This document shows, piece by piece, positions 31,471 to 39,523 of a stretch of 46,259 nt of DNA; the first letter of the stretch is position 1, and every line of letters starts with the position of its first letter. The notes under the pieces were generated by a model. The model saw only the letters and a program-made list of their open reading frames with translations, searched no databases and was not told the origin of the DNA. The stretch lies in contig JAZRVI010000039.1 in NCBI GenBank assembly GCA_045599035.1, positions 1 through 46,259 on the forward strand, written 5' to 3'. The stretch comes from CATZDY01 sp045599035. GTDB lineage: Bacteria; Bacillota; Desulfotomaculia; Desulfotomaculales; Desulfocucumaceae. The translations under genes were made by a program, and so were the position numbers.

Positions 31471-32319
31471 TCATTCCATCCAGGTAACGCCCAGATCATT
31501 CCCCAGGTCACAGGTATATTCAAACCTAATCACATCTCCATCGTTTAAAACATATCGACTGCAACCATAGTTTGGAAACCAGCCATTAATTGAATACATC
31601 CAGCCGGAAAGCTCGCCGCAGTCAAATTCATACAAATTATGAATTCCTTCGATATAAGCCGAATTATATAAAGGATTGTCACTGTAGTCCATTTGAATCC
31701 CATTGTTCATACATTCCCGGCTTAAAACATCAAAGGCGGTTTCCCCTTCGCAAAACTGCACAGTTTTGGACGGATAAATCACCCCGTCCGCCGGTAAAGC
31801 CGAACTTTTTGCACTATCAAACTTGTCCATATTATCAAAAATAGTGTGGCAAGTGATGGACAGAGTACAGGTATAAGTCTTGGTTTGATCTACCTCTGTA
31901 TTATCTACTGGTTCCGGCATTCCTTCCGGAACAGGATCAGTTTGATATTGATCCTTGGCCGCAGAATCATGCTCCGTAAAGGAATTGGCTTCGGCCAGTT
32001 GCTCGGCTGTATAGGTGTTGTCGCCTTTGGCTTCTGTTTTTTCCGTTTCTTTGGTTTCGGCTGCCGCTTCGTCCGACTTAAGCTCCTCTGCGGTTCCATC
32101 GGATTTAATCTGACTATCGGAATCTGCCTCCAAAGCACCCTCCGATTTAATATCCAAATCTTTGGAGGAATCAGCCGCTGTCGCTTTGATTTTATCCCCG
32201 GCCTTCTTAGACACATCTACCGTATCAGGATTGGAACCGCCGCAGGCCGAAAAGACCAGAACCACCGCCATCAGCAAGGCGGTCAAAGCTGCAAGGGGTA
32301 ATAATTTATTAGTTTTCAC
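31471..32319 (-). CDS. Lipoprotein with DUF4430 (transcobalamin beta-domain-like)
   Basis: A 282-residue protein. Lipoprotein signal peptide with lipobox VFSAC (Cys26). An acidic, Lys/Glu/Asp-rich linker (about 30-140) could span the cell wall. The C-terminal DUF4430 domain (about 150-280) has the signature GWMYSINGWFPNYG followed by VLNDGDVIRFEYTCDLG. DUF4430 is the domain that forms the C-terminal part of vertebrate transcobalamin and intrinsic factor, where it closes over B12. GTG 32319 follows AAAGGAG. It lies between the SLH-toroid gene and ecfT. Role inferred: membrane-anchored ligand-binding partner that hands ligand to the S component. Confidence 0.85.
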   Translation of the reverse strand: MKTNKLLPLAALTALLMAVVLVFSACGGSNPDTVDVSKKAGDKIKATAADSSKDLDIKSEGALEADSDSQIKSDGTAEELKSDEAAAETKETEKTEAKGDNTYTAEQLAEANSFTEHDSAAKDQYQTDPVPEGMPEPVDNTEVDQTKTYTCTLSITCHTIFDNMDKFDSAKSSALPADGVIYPSKTVQFCEGETAFDVLSRECMNNGIQMDYSDNPLYNSAYIEGIHNLYEFDCGELSGWMYSINGWFPNYGCSRYVLNDGDVIRFEYTCDLGNDLGVTWME

Positions 32320-32335
32320 GCTTGAACAACTCCTT

Positions 32336-34006
32336 TTAGTACTGACTGGTCAAGCCCAGCTTGCTTAACAGGTTATTAAATACCGCAATGGTTTCTGCTC
32401 TGGTAATATTGTTCAAGGGAGCAATTTTCCCCTGACTGCCCACGATAATCTGATTATTTAAATTATACAAAACCGCATCTCTGGCCCAGGCTGAAATCAA
32501 ATCAGTATCCGAGTAATTGTCGAAAACGCTTTCGTCAACTGCTGCCGGAGTTAAATTATATTTCTGAGCCAGCTTCTGAGCAATAATCATAGCTTCCTGC
32601 CGGGTAATGGTGGCTTCCGGATCAAAGGTGCCATCGCCCTTACCGTTGATTATGCCTTGAGAAGCAGCTTTCAAAATATGGTTGTAATACCAGGCATCCT
32701 GGGAAACATCAGCAAATTTAACCGGATTATCCCCTTCCACCTTTAAACCGAAAGCATTAACAGCAGCTACACAAAATTCTGCCCGGGTAATGGCCTGATT
32801 CGGCTTAAATTCCTTGGATCCATGACTGATCCCCAAGCCTTTGTAATTATTAATCAGATCCTTGGCCCAATGTGAGCTAATGTCTGTGAATAAATCGGCT
32901 TTAACCGTGGGAGTTTCTACTGGAGCGGGAGCAGTAACTGCCGCTTGACCGGACAGATTAATGTTGTGCAAATCCACCTGAGCCGCTTTGATGCCGCTAA
33001 CATCAGTCATATCATATAAAGAATTTTGGCCATTTAAACGGGTATAACTAATCATGGCATATAAGCCCTGATTGCAGGCATGACTCCAATTAACTCCAGT
33101 CCCAGCCGTATGCTCATAACCGCCGCCCTCTACATAATAATTATTGATAATTTCCATCAGATTATGAGTACCATTGGCATCAGTTTTGACAAAACGGCTA
33201 TCAGTAGTCGGATCAATTCCCAACTGGCAAAGCATTACAAAAACCTGAACAGCTGATTCCAGATTTTCCACTCCATAATATTTAAAATTCCCCGAAGCCA
33301 GTTGCTTTTCTGACAAAACCTGCAAAGACCGATCAGTAACCGCTTTAACTTCGGCAATATGCTGGTAGGGAGCCAAAGCCTGAATAACCATGGCCGTTAC
33401 ATCAATATCTGCCTTTCCAGAAAGATCATAAACTCCCTCCGAAATCTGACTGCACAAGCAAAAACCGCCGCTGGGCAATTCTCTGGCCAACAGATCGGTA
33501 ATTAATTTTTCCCGGGTGGTCTGGACTCTCACTCCGCTTACTTCCGGAACAGCATATTTATAGCTGTCAAAAGCAAGTAAAGCCCAGGTAGGACCCATGG
33601 TGCCAATTTTTTTAACATAATCAAAATCGGCCAAAGCTTCCAGCAAATTATAGCCGCCCACATTGGTAACATCAAAGCCGCAGGCAGTTAAAGCCAAAAT
33701 CATTCTGGAATAGTCACCCGAATTGTTATTATTTAATTTTCCATTAGCCTTCTGCAATTCGGCTGCACACTGATCATAATAGCTTTGATAGTAACCAGCC
33801 GGAACTGTATAGCCAGCTCTGGCCAAATCCATAACATACCAGTTTTCATTTATTCCCGGACTGGGAATTTGTTTAAGAATTAATTGACAAGTTGAATTAA
33901 TGGCTTCTTCCGGAGTAACTGAACTGCCAGCCCCCCAAGCCGGAGCCAAACTAAACAATAAGCAGCACATTGTTAAAACCGCAATAGCTTTTTTCCCTTT
34001 TAACAA
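32336..34006 (-). CDS. Secreted alpha/alpha-toroid protein with three SLH domains (transcobalamin alpha-domain-like)
   Basis: About 556 residues. A signal peptide (ending near PAWGA) is followed by a prenyltransferase/terpenoid-cyclase-like helical toroid (about 35-340) with repeats such as DIDVTAMVIQALAPY and NLESAVQVFVMLCQLGIDP. An Ala/Pro/Val linker leads to three SLH domains (about 374-417, 432-480, 497-545; HWAKDLINNYKGLGI, ITRAEFCVAAVNAF) that attach it to the cell wall. The same toroid fold forms the N-terminal half of transcobalamin; the other half is the next gene. TTG 34006 fits GGAGGG best. The leader carries a cobalamin riboswitch. Function inferred: capture of cobalamin or cobinamides at the surface. 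Confidence 0.85.
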   Translation of the reverse strand: MLKGKKAIAVLTMCCLLFSLAPAWGAGSSVTPEEAINSTCQLILKQIPSPGINENWYVMDLARAGYTVPAGYYQSYYDQCAAELQKANGKLNNNNSGDYSRMILALTACGFDVTNVGGYNLLEALADFDYVKKIGTMGPTWALLAFDSYKYAVPEVSGVRVQTTREKLITDLLARELPSGGFCLCSQISEGVYDLSGKADIDVTAMVIQALAPYQHIAEVKAVTDRSLQVLSEKQLASGNFKYYGVENLESAVQVFVMLCQLGIDPTTDSRFVKTDANGTHNLMEIINNYYVEGGGYEHTAGTGVNWSHACNQGLYAMISYTRLNGQNSLYDMTDVSGIKAAQVDLHNINLSGQAAVTAPAPVETPTVKADLFTDISSHWAKDLINNYKGLGISHGSKEFKPNQAITRAEFCVAAVNAFGLKVEGDNPVKFADVSQDAWYYNHILKAASQGIINGKGDGTFDPEATITRQEAMIIAQKLAQKYNLTPAAVDESVFDNYSDTDLISAWARDAVLYNLNNQIIVGSQGKIAPLNNITRAETIAVFNNLLSKLGLTSQY

Positions 34007-34039
34007 ACTCAAGACCCTCCTTTTTTTTTCAAAGAAGTT

Positions 34040-34195
34040 AAATACTCACCGTCTAAAAAGACGGCAGCTTCTCGTTCAAGTACCCCATTGGGTACAGTAA
34101 CAACGAGTTAGCCCCGGGTTTCCCACGGTTTCGATGGATTTTATTGTCAAATTACAATGGACGCAATTCATCCTGCCACCTATAGAGGTGATTTA
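34040..34195 (-). repeat. Non-autonomous IS200/IS605-like element (PATE) in the cobalamin leader
   Basis: On the minus strand the segment begins with hairpin CACCTCTATAGGTG plus GCAGGATGAATTGCG (34162-34190) and ends with GTACTTGAACGAGAAG, then hairpin CCGTCT/AGACGG (34049-34064) and GTGAGTATTT. The first palindrome matches one at 46115-46145 almost base for base. Palindromic ends without inverted repeats, no coding capacity and about 155 bp length suggest a palindrome-associated element. It separates the riboswitch terminator from the gene. Confidence 0.5.
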
Positions 34196-34248
34196 GAGAT
34201 GATTATTGCTAAAAATGCTTAAAAATTTAGCCTCCCTTCGTTCTCTAT

Positions 34249-34284
34249 AATAAAAATAAGCTCTTCCCAGGATCTAAAGAGCTT
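34249..34284 (-). terminator. Riboswitch-controlled terminator
   Basis: Stem AAGCTCTT/AAGAGCTT (34258-34265 with 34277-34284) followed on the minus strand by a T-rich tract (TTATTTTTATT). It lies 50 bases after the aptamer. Confidence 0.8.
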
Positions 34285-34333
34285 AAAAATTAAGTTCGTC
34301 AATACTCTCCAATAACTCAGGAATATTTTCCCA

Positions 34334-34453
34334 TTATCCGGCAGACTCCTGATTTATGGCCTATCCTCAAAAAGTCTTTCCCAATTTCAGTAAAGGTTAG
34401 TGATCCGACTTTGCACCGACTTTCCTTTTAAAACAGAATTGTCTACCGGATAA
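34334..34453 (-). promoter_or_regulatory. Compact cobalamin riboswitch aptamer
   Basis: Minus strand: a 13-bp closing stem, TTATCCGGTAGAC (34441-34453) with GTCTGCCGGATAA (34334-34346), one G-U pair. Inside are GGAAAGTCGGTGCAAAGTC, matching the conserved GGnAAnnnGGTGnAAnnC core, and a B12-box-like ATCAGGAGTCTGCC at the 3' end (consensus CAGGAGACCTGCC). At about 120 nt it is shorter than the classic AdoCbl type and closer to compact class II. A terminator follows, so B12 should switch the operon off. Confidence 0.75.
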
Positions 34454-34490
34454 AATATTAAATTATCAAAGACGGTTAATGTTCCTTCTA

Positions 34491-34520
34491 ATTATATATC
34501 CTTTGTCCTATTTTTGGCAA
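34491..34520 (-). promoter_or_regulatory. Promoter of the cobalamin uptake operon
   Basis: TTGCCA, 18 bases, TATAAT on the minus strand. Predicted start is near 34484, about 30 bases before the aptamer stem. Confidence 0.65.
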
Positions 34521-34565
34521 GCTTTTTCCTCCAAATCTTCCATATTTATAATTTTAAATTCCAAT

Positions 34566-34769
34566 TTATGGTTTATAAACCCCTTCTCTTAAATATTTGC
34601 CCAGTTTTAAGTAATCCTGGGGATTGGTCGAAAAAACCCGCTCTATTTTATTGTTTCGGTTCACTTGCACTTCTATTTTATTTAGGCGGATTCTTTGTCC
34701 ACTTTCCACTCTCAAATCTTCCAACCCCTCCAAAACCAGTTCCAAAGGCATGGCAGTATATAAAATCAT
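34566..34769 (-). CDS. YlzJ-like protein
   Basis: A 67-residue protein beginning MILYTAMPLELVLEG and ending with a STNPQDYLKLGKYLREG segment, both typical of the YlzJ-like family of sporulating Firmicutes. Its role is unknown. It overlaps the tepA stop by four bases, the same gene order as tepA-ylzJ in Bacillus, where spoIIIE follows. Here spoIIIE is absent, and the cobalamin operon comes next. Confidence 0.8.
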   Translation of the reverse strand: MILYTAMPLELVLEGLEDLRVESGQRIRLNKIEVQVNRNNKIERVFSTNPQDYLKLGKYLREGVYKP

Positions 34770-35494
34770 TTTCCGGCCTCTTTTCTTTGTTCAGCCAGGC
34801 TTTTCAGCTTTTGCAAAGCTGCCCCCAGGCTGCCCACTTCATTAATCAAGCCCTTTTCCACGGCTTCCCGACCAATTAAAACAGTTCCAATATCTCTGGC
34901 CAATTCCCCATTCCGAAACATTAATTCCCGGAAAGCTTCTTCTGTAATTTGAGAATGGCTTACGACAAAGCGAACCACCCGATCCTGCATTTTATCCAGA
35001 TATTCATAGGTTTGAGGTACCCCAATAACCAATCCGTTTAAGCGAATGGGATGAATCGTCATACTGGCCGTTTCCGCAATAAAGCTGTACTCTGCGGCCA
35101 CCGAAACCGGCACTCCAATGCTGTGTCCGCCGCCCAAAACCAGAGAAACCGTGGGCTTGCTCATTCCGGCAATCATCTCGGCCAAAGCCAGACCAGCTTC
35201 CACATCTCCCCCTACTGTATTCAAAATCAATAAAACCCCTTCCACTTCTTCGGATTGCTCCAAAGCTACCAACTGGGGAATTAAATGCTCATACTTGGTC
35301 GTTTTATTTTGCGGCGGCAAAACCAAATGGCCTTCAATTTGCCCCACAATACTCAAACAATGCAGACTGCTGCGGCTTTCCGGCAGCTCCAGCTCTCCCA
35401 GTTCCTTTAAATTCTGGATTTCTTGTTGAACATCTGGTCTTTGCTGCAAAGGACAATTTGGATTAACAGGATTTTCACAGGCTAAAACATCCAC
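34766..35494 (-). CDS. tepA: ClpP-like translocation-enhancing protease TepA
   Basis: A 242-residue ClpP/crotonase-fold serine protease. LNTVGGDVEAGLALAEMI is the oxyanion-side motif and GGGHSIGVP carries the catalytic Ser, with His in SMTIHPIRL. TepA in Bacillus aids secretion and degrades small acid-soluble spore proteins at germination. GTG 35494 behind GGGAGGGG. The tepA-ylzJ pair suggests a spore-forming ancestry for the host. Confidence 0.85.
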   Translation of the reverse strand: MDVLACENPVNPNCPLQQRPDVQQEIQNLKELGELELPESRSSLHCLSIVGQIEGHLVLPPQNKTTKYEHLIPQLVALEQSEEVEGVLLILNTVGGDVEAGLALAEMIAGMSKPTVSLVLGGGHSIGVPVSVAAEYSFIAETASMTIHPIRLNGLVIGVPQTYEYLDKMQDRVVRFVVSHSQITEEAFRELMFRNGELARDIGTVLIGREAVEKGLINEVGSLGAALQKLKSLAEQRKEAGK

Positions 35495-35625
35495 TAAGAA
35501 TCCCTCCCCTGATATAATTTGATATTATACCCCCCAATTCAAAACTTTATTTATCGCAAATAAAAGCTCTGAGTTTTATTTTTGTGGAATTTCTGAAGAA
35601 AAAAATACTGCAAATAATAGCTAAA

Positions 35626-35662
35626 AAAAGAGAACGCATCTTTCAAAAGATACGCTCTCTTT
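35626..35662 (-). terminator. Terminator after secF
   Basis: Stem AAAGAGA.CG.ATCTT / AAGAT.CG.TCTCTTT (about 35628-35662, two mismatches), followed by TTTTTTT on the minus strand. Confidence 0.75.
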
Positions 35663-35666
35663 GCTA

Positions 35667-36602
35667 TTAAGCTCGTTTAACCCGATAACTTTGTCTTTTC
35701 TTGCCTGCCTTGTGGGTGGGTTTTAAGTCAATCCAGAAAGAACCGGCCAAACAAACCGAAGTATAACAACCGCTGATTACCCCAATCAGCATAGCCAAAA
35801 CAAAAATCTTAGTGGTACTGCCGCCAATGACCAAGAGGCAAACCAAAACCAGAGCTACTACCAAGCTGGTATTGATGGAACGAACCAAAGTCTGCCAAAT
35901 GCTGCGGTTTACCAAACTGGCCAGACTGCTTTCCCTTTTGGCATTGTTCAGATTTTCCCGCACCCGGTCAAACACAATAATGCTGTTATTGATGGAATAA
36001 CCAACGACCGTCAGAATGGCAGCTACAAAAGCTGAATCCACTTCCAATTGGAACAAAGAAAAAGCCGAAATAACCACCAGGACATCATAAATCAAAGCAA
36101 AAATAGTTGCCAGCCCCTGCTTGAATTCAAAACGAAAGCTGATATAAACAACCATTAAAACCATGGCCAGCAGCAAAGCTAAAATAGCATTACGGGTTAA
36201 TTCCTTTCCAATAACACTTCCCACTGTTTGTTGACTAAGCTGTTCGTTTTCACCAACGGTACTTAAAGCATCGGACAAAATAACAGCTTCATCCAGTTCC
36301 TCCGACTGCTGTAAGTCTCGGGTATTAATTACAAAAGTAGTAAAATTGTTTTCCTGACCTGCATTTGCAGTGGCTGTGGTATCAGCCACCCCATTAACAG
36401 AATTGGAAATTCCGGTGCTGTCCACAGCTTCCCGCACCATCGAAATATCCACCGGTTCAGCAAATTTGACAATAGTTTCGGAACCTCCGGTAAAATCAAT
36501 ACCCCAATTCAAGCCCTGCACACACAAGGAAACAATTCCGACTAAGATAATAACTCCTGAGATAATATACCAAATTTTCCTATTTTTAATAAAGTCAAAC
36601 AT
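35667..36602 (-). CDS. secF: Protein translocase subunit SecF
   Basis: A 311-residue RND-type membrane protein with six helices and one large extracellular loop after the first helix. The GLNWGIDFTGGSE motif precedes the P1 loop, and TVVGYSINNSIIVFDRVREN is the conserved helix 4/5 segment. It uses the proton or sodium gradient to pull secreted proteins through SecYEG with SecD. It follows secD by 14 bases. Confidence 0.96.
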   Translation of the reverse strand: MFDFIKNRKIWYIISGVIILVGIVSLCVQGLNWGIDFTGGSETIVKFAEPVDISMVREAVDSTGISNSVNGVADTTATANAGQENNFTTFVINTRDLQQSEELDEAVILSDALSTVGENEQLSQQTVGSVIGKELTRNAILALLLAMVLMVVYISFRFEFKQGLATIFALIYDVLVVISAFSLFQLEVDSAFVAAILTVVGYSINNSIIVFDRVRENLNNAKRESSLASLVNRSIWQTLVRSINTSLVVALVLVCLLVIGGSTTKIFVLAMLIGVISGCYTSVCLAGSFWIDLKPTHKAGKKRQSYRVKRA

Positions 36603-36616
36603 CTTTTACCCCTCCT

Positions 36617-37867
36617 TTAAGCTCCAAACATTTTTTTGTTGTTGGTAATATTGGAATCGGCAAACAGGTTTAACATCCATCTGGTCATGGTGATGGCGGT
36701 AAACATACTGGCCAAAATCCCAATAATTAAAGTCAAGGCAAAACCCTTAATGGAGCTGGTTCCCAGGCCATATAAGACCACTGCGGCAATAATAGTAGTC
36801 AGGTTGGCATCTAAAACAGCGGTAAAACCTCTTTTGAAACCGGAATGAATGGACAAGTTAATACTTTTACCAACTCGCAATTCTTCTTTAATTCTTTCAA
36901 AAATAATAATATTGGCATCCGCCGCAATCCCCAACGAAAGCAGGAAGGCCGCAATTCCATTTAAGGTCAAGGTTACCGGAATTAAAATATAGACCAGCAA
37001 AACAATAAAGGCATAAATAATTAAAGCCATGTCCGCAATAAAACCGGGAATGCGGTAATAAATCAACATAAAGATCAAAACTGCTATAATCCCGACTACT
37101 CCGGCTTTTTCAGACTTGCTCAAAGAGTCGGAACCCAAGGTAGGTCCTACTGTATTTTTTTCAATAACCTGAACCTGCACCGGCAAAGCCCCGGAACGCA
37201 GGTTAATAGCCAGATTATTGGCTTCCTCCAGGGTATAGTGGCCTGTGATAACGGCTTCTCCGTCACTAATTACAGCCTGTACAGTAGGATCAGAAATTTG
37301 TTCTCCATCCAGATAAATGCACAGCTTTTTCCCCAGCAAAGCCTCGGTAGCATCCGCAAATTTTTTGGCTCCTTCGGAAGAAAAGCGTAATTGAATTTCA
37401 GCTACATCTGAGGTAGTACTGGTTAAAACCGCCTGAGCATCCTTCAAATCGTCCCCAGTCAGCCAAACATGGCCTTCTTCATCCTTAAATTCCAAATAAG
37501 CTACCTGGATAATTTTATTAACCGCTTCTTCCGGATCATCTACTCCAGCCAGCTCAATAACCAGGCGATCCTCACCCTGGACATAAATGCTGGGTTCAGA
37601 AACCCCCAAGGAGTTGACCCGGCGTTCAATGGCTGATTTCAGATCATCCATTCGGCTGGCGGTTACAGCTTCCCCGGAATTATCCGTCCCCTGCAAAACC
37701 ACTCGAACTCCGCCCTGCAAGTCCAGCCCCAAATTAATTTTTTGCACCAAAGGCAAATATTTGGCAATAGCTGAATCGGCTGGGAAAATCGAAGCAACTG
37801 AAATTATCACCATAGCCGCAACTACCAGGATAATAACCACTAAAGCAGCTATTTTACCCGTTTTCAT
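36617..37867 (-). CDS. secD: Protein translocase subunit SecD
   Basis: A 416-residue partner of SecF. N-terminal helix, the LGLDLQGGVRVVLQG motif, extracellular P1 region with RRVNSLGVSEPSIYVQG, and C-terminal helices with SLGIAADANIIIFERIKEEL. Shorter than the proteobacterial form, as normal in Firmicutes. ATG 37867 fits GGAAGGAC; the frame opens three codons earlier at TTG. Order yajC-secD-secF is the canonical cluster. Confidence 0.96.
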   Translation of the reverse strand: MKTGKIAALVVIILVVAAMVIISVASIFPADSAIAKYLPLVQKINLGLDLQGGVRVVLQGTDNSGEAVTASRMDDLKSAIERRVNSLGVSEPSIYVQGEDRLVIELAGVDDPEEAVNKIIQVAYLEFKDEEGHVWLTGDDLKDAQAVLTSTTSDVAEIQLRFSSEGAKKFADATEALLGKKLCIYLDGEQISDPTVQAVISDGEAVITGHYTLEEANNLAINLRSGALPVQVQVIEKNTVGPTLGSDSLSKSEKAGVVGIIAVLIFMLIYYRIPGFIADMALIIYAFIVLLVYILIPVTLTLNGIAAFLLSLGIAADANIIIFERIKEELRVGKSINLSIHSGFKRGFTAVLDANLTTIIAAVVLYGLGTSSIKGFALTLIIGILASMFTAITMTRWMLNLFADSNITNNKKMFGA

Positions 37868-37996
37868 TGTTATCAAGTCCTTCCGCTTGGTTTTTCTTCC
37901 TTTCTCCTGCTTTCAAGTAAGAAAGAGAGCAGAAACTATTAGCCCTACTCTCCAATAATTCGGTTTCATTTTCCGTTTGGTTTTAGCAAGCTAAGC

Positions 37997-38308
37997 CTAT
38001 TCTTCTTCATCATCATAATCTTCTTCATAATCAGCCTGTTGTCTAACCTGAGAAATAGAAGATTTCAGTATTTGCAATTTGCATTTGTCGTCAACCTTAA
38101 TAATTACGGTATCGTCCTTAACCTTCAGGACAGTACCATAAATTCCTCCGGCAGTAGTAATTTCGTCATCGGGTCTTAAATTACCCAACATGGCTGCATG
38201 TTCCTTCTGCCGTTTTTGCTGCGGCCGAATCAGCAAAAAGTAAAAAATTGCAATCATTACAATTATGAAGATAAGACTGGTACCGCCCCCGCTGTTCAAA
38301 AAATCCAA
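37997..38308 (-). CDS. yajC: Preprotein translocase accessory subunit YajC
   Basis: A 103-residue protein with one N-terminal helix (LIFIIVMIAIFYFLLIRPQQKR) and the cytoplasmic domain DDEITTAGGIYGTVLKVKDDTVIIKV. The C-terminus ends in a run of Asp/Glu/Tyr. TTG 38308 behind AAAGGAGG. It lies between tgt and secD. Confidence 0.95.
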   Translation of the reverse strand: MDFLNSGGGTSLIFIIVMIAIFYFLLIRPQQKRQKEHAAMLGNLRPDDEITTAGGIYGTVLKVKDDTVIIKVDDKCKLQILKSSISQVRQQADYEEDYDDEEE

Positions 38309-38382
38309 TCCTGGCTCCTCCTTTCTGTCATCTTTAAGGTATAATTCGGTTCCAAATGGAAATTTCCTGCAAAAAAATCAAA

Positions 38383-39498
38383 TTAACTGCCCTGATAACG
38401 CTGCAAAAAAGCACTTTTAAAGGCCAAAAAGCTTCCATTGGCAATAGTTTGTCGGGCTTTGGCCATAAGCTGCAAAATAAAATGCAGATTGTGCATGGTA
38501 GTCAAACGCAGTCCCAAAATTTCGTTGGCCTTAATCAAATGGCGAATGTATGCCCGGGAATAATTTTGGCAGGCATAACAGGAGCATCCCGGCTCCAAAG
38601 GCAAAAAGTCTTCGGCATAGGTGGCATTGCGAATGGTCAGTTTGCCATCCTGGGTAAAAACTACTCCATGCCGAGCCAAACGAGTAGGCAAAACACAATC
38701 AAACATATCAATTCCCAAGGCTATCCCTTCCAGCAAATAATCCGGAGATCCCACCCCCATTAAATAGCGGGGTTTTCCTGCCGGAACCAGGGGTACAGTA
38801 TAATCCAGCATTTCATACATCAATTCGGCTGGTTCTCCCACACTCAAGCCGCCTATGGCATAACCGGGAAAGTCCAGCTCACTCAGAGCTTCCGCACTTT
38901 GGCGGCGTAAATCCGGATAGGTTCCGCCCTGAATAATGCCAAACAAAGCCTGCCGTTCCGGATTCTTTTGAGCCTGTTGGCAACGCACGGCCCAACGGGT
39001 AGTTCGTTCCAGCGAGTCCCGCACATACTTTTTTTCAGCCGGCCAGGGTGTACATTCATCAAAGGCCATAATAACATCTGCCCCCAAAGCCTCCTGAATT
39101 TCAACCGCCTTTTCCGGAGTCAGCAAATGCCGGGAACCGTCAATATGGGAACTGAACTGCACTCCTTCTTCACTAATTTTGCGTAAGGCTCCCAAAGAAA
39201 ATACCTGAAAGCCGCCGCTGTCCGTTAAAATCGGCCCCGACCAATGCATAAATTTATGCAGGCCGCCAGCCTTTTGAACCAACTGATGCCCCGGTCTTAA
39301 ATAAAGGTGATAGGTATTGGCCAAAATCATCCGGCCTCCCAATTCTTTCACCTCGTCCGTGGTCATTGCTTTTATGGCAGCTTGAGTTCCCACCGGCATA
39401 AAAATGGGAGTTTGTACCGTTCCATGCGGGGTACTTAATTCCCCCAGCCTGGCTCGACAATCCTCAGCCTGTTTAATTTCCTGAAATTTTACAGCCAT
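38383..39498 (-). CDS. tgt: tRNA-guanine (queuine) transglycosylase
   Basis: Exchanges G34 for preQ1 in GUN-anticodon tRNAs. 371 residues. DSGGFQVFSLG substrate loop, nucleophilic Asp in DMFDCVLPTRLARHG, and zinc ligands CSCYAC plus a downstream His (TMHNLHF). The tgt-yajC-secD-secF order is conserved in many bacteria. No queC/D/E/F or queA in the window. Confidence 0.96.
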   Translation of the reverse strand: MAVKFQEIKQAEDCRARLGELSTPHGTVQTPIFMPVGTQAAIKAMTTDEVKELGGRMILANTYHLYLRPGHQLVQKAGGLHKFMHWSGPILTDSGGFQVFSLGALRKISEEGVQFSSHIDGSRHLLTPEKAVEIQEALGADVIMAFDECTPWPAEKKYVRDSLERTTRWAVRCQQAQKNPERQALFGIIQGGTYPDLRRQSAEALSELDFPGYAIGGLSVGEPAELMYEMLDYTVPLVPAGKPRYLMGVGSPDYLLEGIALGIDMFDCVLPTRLARHGVVFTQDGKLTIRNATYAEDFLPLEPGCSCYACQNYSRAYIRHLIKANEILGLRLTTMHNLHFILQLMAKARQTIANGSFLAFKSAFLQRYQGS

Positions 39499-39523
39499 AA
39501 CCCAACCCTTTTTTTCTTAAAGA

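Noticed and set aside
31846..32301. 151-codon plus-strand frame
   Set aside because: Antisense to the acidic low-complexity linker of the DUF4430 lipoprotein; Phe/Arg/Gly-rich translation is an artefact of the biased codons.
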